Notes: a model not told the origin generated them from the sequence alone. Counted from the stretch's first letter, positions 32,646 to 42,013 are shown. The stretch is 64,000 nt of DNA from Bacillota bacterium (GCA_023460795.1 JAEWPC010000018.1:62001-126000), one strand, 5' to 3'. Numbers and translations are program-made.

Positions 32646-34559
32646 TTACACCGCTTTGACCGTATAGATGCCGGTCTTGGCGTCGTGGCTTAGCTTATAT
32701 CTCGTTCCGATAACCGATCGCAGGAAGCTGATGTCCGTGTTTACGCCTTTGGCGGCGACTTTGAATTTCATGACCTCCGGCGCGCCCGGGTCGTTATTTA
32801 ACTGCTGAAGCAAATATACCCTCAGCTCTTCCGTGGATTTGATCTTCATTCCGTCCACTTGCGGATAAAAGTTAGGATTCGGATACCCCATACCGACCCA
32901 ACCGTGCGAATCCATAAATTCATACACGCCTATGAAAGAATAATCGTAGTTCAGCTTCTTCTTCGAGTCGTCGAACGTCGTGTCGACGAACTGCCATTTG
33001 CCATTCAGACGCACCATGTTCCAAGCATGTCTGCCCGCAATCGAATCTCCCTCGATAGGGATCGTGGTGAGCGATGCTTTCTTCGCTAGGTAATAGAAAA
33101 GAGAAGAATAAAACGTGCAGCTTCCTTTGCCCTTCTCTATCGCGACGAGCGCGTTCTTCGCCGATGTATTGGACGTGCCGCCTACATAGACGATATGGGT
33201 GACCACATAATCGTGGATGGCTCGTGCCTTCTGCTCCTCCGTCATGCCGGGTTTAATGATCTTGGCTATAATCTTGTCGAGCAGAGGATCCAGTTTCTTA
33301 TGGGTACTATCCGGCTGAACGTTCAAGTTCGGCTTTTCGCCGGGCTTGAGCTCCCTAGGCTCGGCTGTATACCCTTCGATGAACCCCTCGGAGTAGACGC
33401 CTTTCCCGTAAGTCACATAGCCCCGGGCAAAATTGTGGAAGTCGACGTTCGATACGTTGTTCTTGAACGTGTATTTCACGTCGGCGTCCGTCGCTTGAAG
33501 CTCGATTATGGTATACCCTGCGTCGATTCTTTGATTTTTACCCGTAATTCGGATGCCTTTCGTTACATTCTTAATATAGTAATCGATGTAGTCCCGCGCT
33601 CTCTCGGCGGAATCGAAGTCGATATAGACGAAGTTGTTGCCGACGGTTATTCGCGATCTGCCGTAGAGGTAGGAAGATGCGGGAAGAATCCCCCGTAATT
33701 TAGTAAAATGCGGATCTAAATTCACTAGCGCCTGTTCCAGCGTATAGGGTTTGGCAGGATCAAAGTAGCCGTCCCTTAGCGTGATGATACCCGCCGTTAC
33801 GCTGTTCGCCGCGTCGGCATAATGACTCGGATCGATCTTGTCGAAGTCTTTGACGTCGATATGAGAGTCCAGCGGATCCATGAGCTTCGATATTCGAACG
33901 GCCGCTTCTTCTCGGGTCATCGTCCGATCCAGCTCGCTCGCGTCGTCGATTAACCCCGTCGCGAAGGCGATCTTCACGTAGGCCGGCATATCCTCGGTAA
34001 TAGACGGGTCGTCGATTTGAACGGTCTCGTACATCTGCTGAGAAGCCTCGTTGTCGAAATAGAGGCGAGCCAGATTGCCGATCGTGATCGGTTTGCGAAA
34101 CCCCCGCCTAAACTCTTCCGCTAGGCTTCCGCTTACGATTAATCTTGAAATGGCGGGGCGTGCCCAATCAGACGGCGCATCTTCGGCATAAGCGTAGTTG
34201 ATGACCGATTGTTCGAATCGATAGCTCGTAATGATGACTTCTACGTCCCAATTGATCGATCCCTCGTCGTCCAGCGCCACGTATTCCGGGCGTGCGAGAA
34301 GATAGCCGATTAACTTCTGGATTAAGTGCTCCCTCTCCGCTCGGGTAAGATCGAAGGTTTCGGCCGCCGCCGCATATTGCCCCGGCATTCGTTCCAACAC
34401 GTCATCCGGCATCGGGTAATCCTGGGCTTTAATCTGGAGCAGCGTCTCGTATACGGCTTTCTCGACTTCGCTCTCCGGAGCGGCGTACGCGGGTACGGTC
34501 TGGATGAGCAGCAACAGCGCGATCAGAACGGTCATCAATCTCTTGAGCAAAAGGGTCAA
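32646..34559 (-). CDS. Secreted transglutaminase-like protein with S-layer-homology-like N-terminal region
   Basis: 637 residues. After a signal peptide (about 5-27, ending AYAA) come degenerate SLH-like segments (about 125-290; for example DWARPAISRLIVSGSL and TREEAAVRISKLM), then a middle beta domain. The C-terminal transglutaminase-like domain (about 430-560) has the Cys-His-Asp triad in GKGSCTFYSSLFYYLAKKA, GRHAWNMVRLNGKWQFVD and the Asp that follows. It may act as a cysteine protease or cross-link cell wall proteins. The open frame starts with TTG 34559 right after GGGGAG, which is too close; ATG 34535 is the alternative. Confidence 0.85.
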   Translation of the reverse strand: MTLLLKRLMTVLIALLLLIQTVPAYAAPESEVEKAVYETLLQIKAQDYPMPDDVLERMPGQYAAAAETFDLTRAEREHLIQKLIGYLLARPEYVALDDEGSINWDVEVIITSYRFEQSVINYAYAEDAPSDWARPAISRLIVSGSLAEEFRRGFRKPITIGNLARLYFDNEASQQMYETVQIDDPSITEDMPAYVKIAFATGLIDDASELDRTMTREEAAVRISKLMDPLDSHIDVKDFDKIDPSHYADAANSVTAGIITLRDGYFDPAKPYTLEQALVNLDPHFTKLRGILPASSYLYGRSRITVGNNFVYIDFDSAERARDYIDYYIKNVTKGIRITGKNQRIDAGYTIIELQATDADVKYTFKNNVSNVDFHNFARGYVTYGKGVYSEGFIEGYTAEPRELKPGEKPNLNVQPDSTHKKLDPLLDKIIAKIIKPGMTEEQKARAIHDYVVTHIVYVGGTSNTSAKNALVAIEKGKGSCTFYSSLFYYLAKKASLTTIPIEGDSIAGRHAWNMVRLNGKWQFVDTTFDDSKKKLNYDYSFIGVYEFMDSHGWVGMGYPNPNFYPQVDGMKIKSTEELRVYLLQQLNNDPGAPEVMKFKVAAKGVNTDISFLRSVIGTRYKLSHDAKTGIYTVKAV

Positions 34560-34619
34560 CTCCCCGGCGAAAATCGTTCCTAGTGATTGGAAAATATAAC
34601 TAGATCATAGTTTTCTTCG

Positions 34620-35822
34620 CTATATTCTGTCAATCGAAGTCGAAAGAGAGGGACGAGAGCTCCTGTATGCGATCATAGCTCCGATAACGATCAGACCGCC
34701 GCTGAGCGAATAGACTCCTGTCAGAGACAACGTGTTTTTCAGAACGCCCGACAGGAGCATCCCGATTACCATCGTCCCCATGAACACCGGCATAATTGCC
34801 CCCGAGACTCGGCCCATGAAAGCTCCGTCGGTGTTGCGTACGATAAGCGTCTGAATTCCGCCTTGAATCCAAGGATAGAACAACCCGCTGATAATCAAAA
34901 AGACGAAGGTAAGCCCGAGTAGCGGGGACGATCCGATTCCGACCGTGCAGACGGCGGTAACCAGCAAACCGGCCACGAGCATCAACTGCGCCTTTATTCG
35001 CTTGGCGATCCCCATAATCGCAACGCCGCCAACTAACATCGCCGCCCCGTTCGTCATGACCACCCATTGCAGGAACGGTTTATCCATCCCGAGCTTCTCC
35101 ATGACGACGAAGATGGCCAGCGGCTGGGTCATTCCCGACGCCAGCCCGACGACCGCGAAGGTGACGCCGAGCGTTCTTAACGTCCGATTGGACACGATGT
35201 ACCGTACTCCGGCTTTTAACTCCGTCATGAAGCTGCCGCTTAGGCCCGATTGTTGTTCTTCCTCATCGCGGGGCAGCGTCGACAACACAAGCGATGAACC
35301 TAAGAATAAGACAGCGGTAAGAACGAGAGAGAACTTAATTCCGAATTGGATGAAAATAAACGTGCCGACGACCGGACCGAGTACCATGAAAATCGCCACA
35401 AGCGTCTGGGACATCGCCAACGCCGCCTGCAATTGCTCGGCCGGCACATGCCGCTTGTAAATTTTCATGCCCGATGGTTGCGAGAACTGAGAAAGGCTCG
35501 CGGATACGAACGATCCGAGGAGCAGCGCCAACCATCCGCCGTTCACGACCGCTACCAGCACGGCAACGACGGACAGACTCGACAGCAGGTCGCTCCATAC
35601 CATCGTCCGCTTCGGCCGCCACCGGTCCGCGAACGTCCCGCCGATCAGCGCGAACAAGAAGATCGGGGCGAATTCCGCGACCGAGATGAGCGAGACGTAG
35701 TCCGGATCGTTGTTCGTCAGATCGGTTACGTAGAGCAGTACCGCATAATTTCGAATCCATATTCCCAGATGCAGCAGCACCCGCGAACCCATAATCGTTC
35801 GGACATACCGATTGGATAACAT
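34620..35822 (-). CDS. MFS transporter (multidrug-efflux-like, 12 helices)
   Basis: About 400 residues with roughly twelve hydrophobic helices. The loop 2-3 motif appears as GGTFADRWRPKRTMVWSD, and SLSQFSQPSGMKIYKRHVP is typical of the MFS-3 (MefA/tetracycline-type) permeases. The frame opens at ATG 35846 directly beside a repeat, without a ribosome binding site. ATG 35822 follows AGAAGG at the right distance, so I take it. Unusual tandem repeats overlap the start of its transcript and suggest tight regulation, though no regulator gene is adjacent. Confidence 0.9.
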   Translation of the reverse strand: MLSNRYVRTIMGSRVLLHLGIWIRNYAVLLYVTDLTNNDPDYVSLISVAEFAPIFLFALIGGTFADRWRPKRTMVWSDLLSSLSVVAVLVAVVNGGWLALLLGSFVSASLSQFSQPSGMKIYKRHVPAEQLQAALAMSQTLVAIFMVLGPVVGTFIFIQFGIKFSLVLTAVLFLGSSLVLSTLPRDEEEQQSGLSGSFMTELKAGVRYIVSNRTLRTLGVTFAVVGLASGMTQPLAIFVVMEKLGMDKPFLQWVVMTNGAAMLVGGVAIMGIAKRIKAQLMLVAGLLVTAVCTVGIGSSPLLGLTFVFLIISGLFYPWIQGGIQTLIVRNTDGAFMGRVSGAIMPVFMGTMVIGMLLSGVLKNTLSLTGVYSLSGGLIVIGAMIAYRSSRPSLSTSIDRI

Positions 35823-35846
35823 GAGACTAACCTTCTTTCTTTTCAT

Positions 35847-35878
35847 TTACTGAATTACTAATTTACTAAATTACTAAA
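35847..35878 (-). repeat. Four tandem 8-bp repeats at the MFS promoter
   Basis: On the minus strand the units read TTTAGTAA, TTTAGTAA, ATTAGTAA, TTCAGTAA, with no gaps. They start about eight bases after the -10 box of the MFS promoter, that is at the expected start of transcription, and run into the leader. They look like a repeated operator or a slippage-prone tract. Confidence 0.85.
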
Positions 35879-35880
35879 CA

Positions 35881-35909
35881 ATAATAGCCGCATATCGTTC
35901 ATTCGTCAA
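35881..35909 (-). promoter_or_regulatory. Promoter of the MFS transporter gene
   Basis: On the minus strand TTGACG (35909-35904), 17 bp, TATTAT (35886-35881). The predicted start, near 35874, lies in the tandem repeats. Confidence 0.78.
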
Positions 35910-35926
35910 ACCCTGGACAACAGAAA

Positions 35927-35961
35927 AAACCGGAACCCCTGGGAATCAGGTGTTCCGGTTT
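35927..35961 (-). terminator. Intrinsic terminator of the purA-like gene
   Basis: On the minus strand AAACCGGAACACCTG (35961-35947) pairs with CAGGGGTTCCGGTTT (35941-35927) with one mismatch, followed by TTTCTG. Confidence 0.82.
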
Positions 35962-35978
35962 GCTTATTTGCTATGTCT

Positions 35979-37262
35979 TTATTGCTCTCGCGATAGGACT
36001 TGCTCGCGTCTCGGACCTACAGACACCTTCGTAACGGGCACTCCGATCTCGGCTTCGATCCACTCGACATACTCTCTTGCGGCTTGAGGCAACTCCTCAT
36101 ATTGAGTGAACCGAGCAATATCGCATTTCCACCCCGGTAGACTCTTCAGTACAGGCTTAGCCGACATCAACTGCGAGGTTACCGGGAACTGGTCGACGAC
36201 ACCTTCCTCCGTCTCGTACGCTACGCAGACTGGGATCTCATCCAAGTAACCCAGCACATCCAGATTCGTTAACGTGACGGAAGTCGCGCCCTGTAGCCTG
36301 CAGCCATAACGGGTTGCCACGGCGTCAAACCAGCCCACGCGTCTAGGACGGCCGGTCACTACGCCGTACTCTCCTGCGTCTCCGCCCCTCCGGCGCAGCT
36401 CCTCGGCCTCAGCGCCTTGCAGCTCCGTAACGAACGGTCCTGCGCCCACGCAGCTGGAATAGGCTTTGGTTACGGCGATAACTTCGGTTATCGCATAGGG
36501 CGGCAGTCCTGCGCCAACGGGGGCGAAGCCCGCAAGCGTCGAGGACGACGTCGTGTACGGATAGATGCCGTGATCCGGATCCCGAAGCGCGCCGAGTTGG
36601 CCCTCTAACAGGATGGCCGCCCCGCTTCGATAAGCTTTATGCAGCACGGAAGTCGTATCGCAGACATAAGGCGCAAGCGACTCGGCGTACTCCTGCAGTT
36701 GAGACAGCCATTCGTCGGCTTGAATCGGTGCATGCCCGTATAGATGCTGCAGCAACGCGTTTTTCGGCTCGAGCATCTGCGCGATCCGGTCGCGAAGCCT
36801 CGATACGTCCCGCAGGTCGCTGACTTGAATGCCAAGCTTTGCGTATTTGTCGGAATAGAACGGCGCAATCCCCCGTTTGGTCGAGCCGAAGCTTCGAGTC
36901 CCCAACCGCTCTTCTTCAAGCACGTCGAACAACCGATGCACCGGCAGTACGATTTGTGCCCGCTCGGAGATCAACAGTTTAGGACCAGTCACACCACGAG
37001 CAGATAGTTCCTGCAATTCTTCCAGCAGCACGCCGACATCCAGCGCCACGCCCGGGCCGATGATGTTCGTTACGTTCGGATGGAAAACCCCCGAAGGAAG
37101 CGTGCGCAAAGCGAATTTGCCGAAATCGTTAATGATCGTATGCCCCGCGTTGCTCCCGCCTTGATATCTCACGACGTAAGATGACCGCGCAGCCAGCGCG
37201 TCCGTCATTTTCCCCTTGCCCTCGTCTCCCCAATTCGCCCCCACGATTGCCGTTACCGTCAT
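35979..37262 (-). CDS. purA: Adenylosuccinate synthetase (PurA homologue)
   Basis: Joins IMP and aspartate using GTP in AMP synthesis. About 427 residues, family length. It has GANWGDEGKGKMTD (P-loop with catalytic Asp), GGSNAGHTII (catalytic His), and TGRPRRVGWFD. The usual GTTGKGIGP loop is here GSTKRGIAPFYSDK, so the IMP site differs somewhat from standard PurA. The start is ATG 37262 with GGGGGT upstream; the frame runs far upstream but that part is not PurA. It is divergent from a LysR gene, an unusual setting for purA, so it may be a second copy. Confidence 0.9.
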   Translation of the reverse strand: MTVTAIVGANWGDEGKGKMTDALAARSSYVVRYQGGSNAGHTIINDFGKFALRTLPSGVFHPNVTNIIGPGVALDVGVLLEELQELSARGVTGPKLLISERAQIVLPVHRLFDVLEEERLGTRSFGSTKRGIAPFYSDKYAKLGIQVSDLRDVSRLRDRIAQMLEPKNALLQHLYGHAPIQADEWLSQLQEYAESLAPYVCDTTSVLHKAYRSGAAILLEGQLGALRDPDHGIYPYTTSSSTLAGFAPVGAGLPPYAITEVIAVTKAYSSCVGAGPFVTELQGAEAEELRRRGGDAGEYGVVTGRPRRVGWFDAVATRYGCRLQGATSVTLTNLDVLGYLDEIPVCVAYETEEGVVDQFPVTSQLMSAKPVLKSLPGWKCDIARFTQYEELPQAAREYVEWIEAEIGVPVTKVSVGPRREQVLSREQ

Positions 37263-37370
37263 TGGTTTACCCCCGATCATCATTTCGCTTACAAAGCTAA
37301 TGATAACGGAGGTGAAGTATATTAGAATAATTGATATAACTAATACTCGGTATAAAATGGGGTAATACTC

Positions 37371-38270
37371 ATGGACATTAACTTGGAATGGTATCGCGTC
37401 TTCTATTGGATCGCGAAGACGGGCAGCCTGTCGAAAGCCGCGCAGCGAATGCACATTACCCAGCCAGCCGTAAGCCATACGATTAAACAGCTCGAAGGCT
37501 CGCTTGGCGGCCAGCTTTTCTTCCGAACGCCGAAGGGCGTAACGCTTACGACCGAGGGAGAAGTGTTGTTCCATTACTTGGAGCAGGCGTTCAACTTCGT
37601 CGAGATCGGGGAGAAGGCGATTGCGGACATGAACGGCTTGCAAAGCGGGGAAATCGCGATCGGAGCCAGCGATACGTTGTGCAAGCATTATTTGCTGCCC
37701 TATCTGGAGAGATTTCACGCCGAGCATCCCGGCATTCGAATCCGAGTCACGAACCGGACGACGCCGGAGACGCTAGCGCTTCTTAAAGAAGGAAAAATCG
37801 ATTTCGGCATCGTGAGCTTACCGGCATCGGATAAGCAAGTAGAGTTCCGCGAGAGCACGCCTCTGCAAGACTGTCTCGTAGGAGGGGCGAAATATCGGGA
37901 GTTGGCGGCAACGCATTCGCTCTCTCTCGATGAGTTGCACGACTATCCCCTGTTGCTGCTAGAGGCAGGGAGTACCAGACGGTTCCTTGATGACTACGCT
38001 GCCACGCATGGGATCACGCTGCAGCCCGAATTCGAGCTAGGCAGCATCGATCTTCTCGTCCAATTCGCCCGAAGCGGCTTCGGTCTTGCCTTTGTGCTGC
38101 GCAATTACGTGGAAGAAGAATTGCGGTCAGGGACGCTGGTCGAGATACCGTTGACTCCGCCCGTGCCCGAGCGCCATATTGGCATCGCGACGCTACGGGG
38201 CGTCCCCCTGTCCGCGGCGACGAAAGCTTTCATGGCGTTAATCCCCGGAGGTACGGATGCGCGAACCTAA
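37371..38270 (+). CDS. LysR family transcriptional regulator
   Basis: 299 residues. The N-terminal winged helix has FYWIAKTGSLSKAAQRMHITQPAVSHTIKQLEGSLGGQLFFR, the LysR signature. The substrate-binding half (about 90-295) has IAIGASDTLCKHYLLPYLERFHAEHPGI, FGIVSLP and VQFARSGFGLAFVLRNYV. GGGG lies eight bases before the ATG. It is divergent from the purA-like gene and overlaps the next gene by 14 bases. It probably regulates purA, its own gene, or both. Confidence 0.93.
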   Translation: MDINLEWYRVFYWIAKTGSLSKAAQRMHITQPAVSHTIKQLEGSLGGQLFFRTPKGVTLTTEGEVLFHYLEQAFNFVEIGEKAIADMNGLQSGEIAIGASDTLCKHYLLPYLERFHAEHPGIRIRVTNRTTPETLALLKEGKIDFGIVSLPASDKQVEFRESTPLQDCLVGGAKYRELAATHSLSLDELHDYPLLLLEAGSTRRFLDDYAATHGITLQPEFELGSIDLLVQFARSGFGLAFVLRNYVEEELRSGTLVEIPLTPPVPERHIGIATLRGVPLSAATKAFMALIPGGTDART

Positions 38271-39207
38271 TCTAGGAGATTCCATTACGCACAACCAACA
38301 ATCTACGGTCTTTAAAGTCCTGCAGCATATCGATATCCACATTCATACGAAACTCCAATTGAACGAACTAGCTGCCTCGGTCTCTTACTCGCCCTTTCAT
38401 TTTCACCGATTGTTCAAGTCCGTCATGGGCGTTAACCTTAACGAATACATCACCCTCTATCGATTGCAGAAGGTAACCCGTTATCTCAAGCTGTACCCTC
38501 ATCTAACCTTAACGGAGGTTGCCGAACGTTGCGGGTATGCGGCTCTTAACGACCTTTCGAGGAAGATTAAGGCCTATTTCGGTCAGACCGCCACTCAAAT
38601 TCGCGAGGGATACGTTCAGAATCGCAAGATTTGCATAATGGACCGCAACTTTTACGAAAGATATTTTTCGGTACATTATTACAATGAGATTCAGGGAGAC
38701 GGCCGCTCCTTGTTAAGAGAAGAGAGAACCTTGAAAGTAGCCATTAAATCGCTGCCTCAGTATCTAGCAACCTTCCACCCCTTACTAGTAGACGGCGAAC
38801 ATTACGATCACAGCAGGCTGAAGCAGGTTTTTCAGCAACTTCGCGGCACTGCGGGCAGAAGCCCTCTTTCTTTTCAGAGGCTTCTTATCGGTAAGATCCA
38901 TCATGAACCAACGACAGATGACCCCCACCTGCAATGGCGGTACGATGCATGCATCACCATACCCATGGGAACGCCGGAGCTTGATACGCCAACAACCCTT
39001 ATCGCTGGGGGTACCTATGCGGTACTTCGATTATTAAACAACCCTAACGATAAAGGAGCCGTCCTAGACGCTTTCTATCACGAATGGTTGCCGAGCAGCG
39101 GTTATCGCTTAAGGGATCAGCCCTGCCTTGAGGTGTTCGGTTCCTCCCATGCTTGTCAGACCGGATTCCCTTCTTATGTCGACTATTGTATTCCGCTGCT
39201 TGATTAA
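38257..39207 (+). CDS. AraC family regulator with GyrI-like effector-binding domain
   Basis: 316 residues. An N-terminal AraC DNA-binding domain (about 15-120) has NELAASVSYSPFHFHRLFKSVMG and LTEVAERCGYAALNDLSRKIKAYFG. A GyrI/BmrR-type effector-binding domain follows (about 155-316) with IPMGTPELDTPTTLIAGGTYAVLRL and FYHEWLPSSGYRLRDQPCLEVFG, a fold known to bind drugs and other small molecules. GGAGG precedes the ATG, which lies inside the last codons of the LysR gene. The 31-base gap to the next gene, which has the same effector fold, suggests one unit. Confidence 0.92.
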   Translation: MREPNLGDSITHNQQSTVFKVLQHIDIHIHTKLQLNELAASVSYSPFHFHRLFKSVMGVNLNEYITLYRLQKVTRYLKLYPHLTLTEVAERCGYAALNDLSRKIKAYFGQTATQIREGYVQNRKICIMDRNFYERYFSVHYYNEIQGDGRSLLREERTLKVAIKSLPQYLATFHPLLVDGEHYDHSRLKQVFQQLRGTAGRSPLSFQRLLIGKIHHEPTTDDPHLQWRYDACITIPMGTPELDTPTTLIAGGTYAVLRLLNNPNDKGAVLDAFYHEWLPSSGYRLRDQPCLEVFGSSHACQTGFPSYVDYCIPLLD

Positions 39208-39237
39208 GATCCTAAATGATTGAGAGGATTGACTACG

Positions 39238-40581
39238 ATGACACGCAACGCCAGTCATACGCCGGAAGTTCATCTCACGATTGCACCTCCGGTGAAGCTA
39301 GTAGGGAAGCAAATACGCACGACTTTCGCCGAAGACCAGGCCAAGCAAATCGCCGGTCAATTGGCACGTGAAATATTCGCATGGCGATCTCAGAGCGTAG
39401 ACCCTAACAGGCCGATCTACTTGTTCTCGTTCTTCCCCGAAGATTTTGAACCTTCGATGCCGTTTACCGTCTTCGGCGGAGTCGCCATGAGCGAAGGCGA
39501 ACCCGTGGCCGAATCCATGGTCGTTCGGGAGATACCGGAGCTGCAGCTTGCGGTCGTCACTCATAAGGGACCCATTATCGGCATCAACAAGACCTACGAT
39601 TATTTCTTGAAGCGCTGGTTGCCTCAATCCGATTACAAGCAATCGCACTACTTCAATTATCAATGGTATACGGATAAGTTTACAGGCGTTGACGATCCAA
39701 GCTCCGAGCTTGATCTTTGCTTTCCCGTCGTTCTCCGCAAGGAACAAGAAAGCCTGCTTCCCGCGTCGGTCCCTTCTCTGAACTTCGACGGCGGACAGAT
39801 CGATATTCTCTGGGATCATCACGAAGAGGCTGTCCGGTGGTATACTCGGCATTTGAATTGGACGGCAAACCCCACCTACGATTGGAGACAGGATGAAGAC
39901 GCCGATGAAGAGAAGATTACGCAGCTCTCCTTCGGAACCTGGCTCAAATCGGTTCGTACCCGTAAGAAGCTCCGCCATCTATACGCGGACCGGGGAGGAC
40001 CGGACCCTTCCGTCAGATGGTGCTGGAACACGAAAGACATTGCCGGCGCCCATCAGTATTTCTCCAAAAGCGGCGTTCGAGTCTCGGAAATATACCTAGG
40101 CCCCGGTGATCGTTACTACTTTGACTTGTGGGCATGGGAAGGGACGCGCCTTACCGTCTGCGATTGGCCCGAACTAGAGGATTCCTCCGGCGCTTTACTT
40201 ACTCCTGGTTGGGTCCGCATTGGCGTTTCGAATTTAGAGAGCGCCTGTCGGTGGTACCAGCAATTCGTGGGCATGGAAATCGTGGAAGTCGATGACCGCA
40301 ACCGCTGGATATCGATGAGACTTGGAACGGAGCATCACTCTAGCCGATCCTTGTGGTGGCTGGAACAGCTTCCTGAGGGAGCTTATACCGGGCAGGTCAA
40401 CGGTCCTGCCAGACCCTATTGCGTCGTGCACGACAAATGGAAATTCGAAAGCTATCGCCGCTATCTGGTCCAGCACGGAGTACCCGTCTCCGAAATTTCC
40501 GGAAATCCCCCTATTCACGGATTCTCCTGGTTCCACTTCTACGACCCGGACGGTAACCGATTTAATATTTACCGCTATTAA
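39238..40581 (+). CDS. Fusion protein: GyrI-like effector-binding domain plus two VOC domains
   Basis: About 447 residues with three parts. A GyrI-like domain (about 8-165) has the same core as the previous protein, in FTVFGGVAMSEGEPV and YDYFLKRWLPQSDYKQS. Two VOC/glyoxalase-like domains follow (about 175-325 and 330-447): GGQIDILWDHHEEAVRWYTRHL with VSEIYLGPGDRYYFDLWAWEG, then VRIGVSNLESACRWYQQFVGM with FSWFHFYDPDGNRFNIY. Both folds are used in drug binding or sequestration, so a resistance or antidote role is plausible. GAGAGG lies before ATG 39238; the frame opens at TTG 39220. It is co-transcribed with the AraC-GyrI gene. Confidence 0.82.
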   Translation: MTRNASHTPEVHLTIAPPVKLVGKQIRTTFAEDQAKQIAGQLAREIFAWRSQSVDPNRPIYLFSFFPEDFEPSMPFTVFGGVAMSEGEPVAESMVVREIPELQLAVVTHKGPIIGINKTYDYFLKRWLPQSDYKQSHYFNYQWYTDKFTGVDDPSSELDLCFPVVLRKEQESLLPASVPSLNFDGGQIDILWDHHEEAVRWYTRHLNWTANPTYDWRQDEDADEEKITQLSFGTWLKSVRTRKKLRHLYADRGGPDPSVRWCWNTKDIAGAHQYFSKSGVRVSEIYLGPGDRYYFDLWAWEGTRLTVCDWPELEDSSGALLTPGWVRIGVSNLESACRWYQQFVGMEIVEVDDRNRWISMRLGTEHHSSRSLWWLEQLPEGAYTGQVNGPARPYCVVHDKWKFESYRRYLVQHGVPVSEISGNPPIHGFSWFHFYDPDGNRFNIYRY

Positions 40582-40598
40582 TATAGAGTTATGACACG

Positions 40599-40636
40599 CC
40601 AAGCCCCGTCCATAGACTCCCGTGGACGGGGCTTGG
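40599..40636. terminator. Hairpin between convergent genes
   Basis: Perfect 14-bp stem CCAAGCCCCGTCCA (40599-40612) with TGGACGGGGCTTGG (40623-40636). No U-tract on either side, so termination strength is uncertain. Confidence 0.65.
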
Positions 40637-40646
40637 TCACCTACCG

Positions 40647-41882
40647 TTATCGATAGGCCTTTAACGCAATGACCGCATTATGCCCGCCGAAACCGAAAGA
40701 GTTGGATAACCCGATATTCAATACAGCTTCGCGAGCAACGTTCGGTACGTAATCCAGATCGCAATCCGGATCTTGCTGCTCCTGGTTAATGGTCGGCGGG
40801 ATGGTATTATGCTGAAGGGTTTTCACTAACGCGATGGCTTCTACCGCGCTGGACGCTCCGAGGAGATGGCCAGTCATCGACTTATTGGCCGTAATCGGAG
40901 TCCGGTAGGCTTGGTCTCCTAACAGCTTCTTAATAGCGCGCGTTTCCGATCGATCGCCGATCTCCGTGCTTGTGGCATGCGCGCTGATCACATCCACTTG
41001 TTCAGGTCCGATACCGGCCTCTTGAATCGCCAATTTCATCGCTTGATAGGCGCCGATTCCTTCCGGATGGGTCGCCACCATGTGGTAGGCGTCCGAAGTC
41101 GCTCCATAACCAATGACTTCGGCATAGATGCGGGCATCTCTTCGCAAAGCGCTCGTCAGCGACTCTAGGATGAGAATCCCGGCTCCCTCCGCCATCACGA
41201 ACCCGTCCCGCCCGGCGTCGAACGGACGGCTGGCTTTCGCAGGCTGATCATTACGGGTAGATAAAGCGGTGGCATTGCCGAAACTCGCCAAAGCAATCTC
41301 CGTAACGGCGGCCTCGGCTCCTCCTGCCACGACGACATCCGCGTATCCGTATCGGATAGATCGAAATGCCTCGCCGATCGACGTATTGCCGATCGAACAT
41401 GCCGTTACGGGAGACATGGTCGGGCCAAGCGTGCCGTACTTAATGCTAATTAGGGCAGCCGCCATATTCGATATCATCATGGGCACCAACGTCGGGCTTA
41501 CCCGTTCCGGACCGCGGTCGCGAATAACGGCGGCTTGATCGAACAAGCTCTGAATCCCCCCGACTCCCGATCCTACGTACACCCCTATGCGTTCCTTATC
41601 CACTTGCTCGAGAGAGAGCCCCGAATCCTCCCAAGCTTGCTCGGCGGCAGCCATGGCGAATTGACAGAACCGATCCATGCGCCTTGCTTCTTTGCGTCCG
41701 AATAGAGCGTCGGGATCGAAATCCCGAACCAATCCGGCTACTTGAGACTTATATCTGCTAACGTCGAACGTATCGATCCGCGAAACGCCGGATTCCCCTC
41801 TGACCAACCGGTCCCAGAAGCTATCAACCGTGTTCCCGAGCGGCGAAACGACGCCCATACCCGTAATAACGACTCTCTCCAT
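40647..41882 (-). CDS. fabF: Beta-ketoacyl-ACP synthase II (FabF homologue)
   Basis: Extends acyl-ACP with malonyl-ACP in fatty acid synthesis. 411 residues, family length. The catalytic triad is Cys162 in VTACSIGNTSIGEA, His in ISAHATSTEIGD and His in NKSMTGHLLGASSAVEAI; NSFGFGGHNA closes the protein. Standard FabF has ACATG at the active-site Cys; here it is ACSIGN. No fabH or acpP is adjacent, so it may be a second, diverged copy. GGAGG lies before the ATG. It is divergent from the HTH/MmyB gene. Confidence 0.92.
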   Translation of the reverse strand: MERVVITGMGVVSPLGNTVDSFWDRLVRGESGVSRIDTFDVSRYKSQVAGLVRDFDPDALFGRKEARRMDRFCQFAMAAAEQAWEDSGLSLEQVDKERIGVYVGSGVGGIQSLFDQAAVIRDRGPERVSPTLVPMMISNMAAALISIKYGTLGPTMSPVTACSIGNTSIGEAFRSIRYGYADVVVAGGAEAAVTEIALASFGNATALSTRNDQPAKASRPFDAGRDGFVMAEGAGILILESLTSALRRDARIYAEVIGYGATSDAYHMVATHPEGIGAYQAMKLAIQEAGIGPEQVDVISAHATSTEIGDRSETRAIKKLLGDQAYRTPITANKSMTGHLLGASSAVEAIALVKTLQHNTIPPTINQEQQDPDCDLDYVPNVAREAVLNIGLSNSFGFGGHNAVIALKAYR

Positions 41883-41937
41883 CTCTCCGTTCTCCTCCTT
41901 CGCCTAACCGATCTACAGCATTATCTTGTCACTCCGA

Positions 41938-41982
41938 TTATCCTATTACAAGTTGTGGTTTATACTAGTACAATGAGTACTA
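41938..41982 (+). promoter_or_regulatory. Promoter and palindromic operator of the HTH/MmyB gene
   Basis: TTATCC (41938-41943), 17 bp, TATACT (41961-41966). TAGTAC-AATGA-GTACTA (41966-41982), with perfect 6-bp arms, covers the start of transcription and may bind the encoded regulator. Confidence 0.6.
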
Positions 41983-42013
41983 TGATACTTCTAACGAAGA
42001 GGTGAACGATACC

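Noticed and set aside
37263..37727. N-terminal extension of the purA-like frame
   Set aside because: The frame is open for 155 more codons, but these are antisense to the LysR start and bear no PurA features; PurA homology begins at the ATG at 37262.
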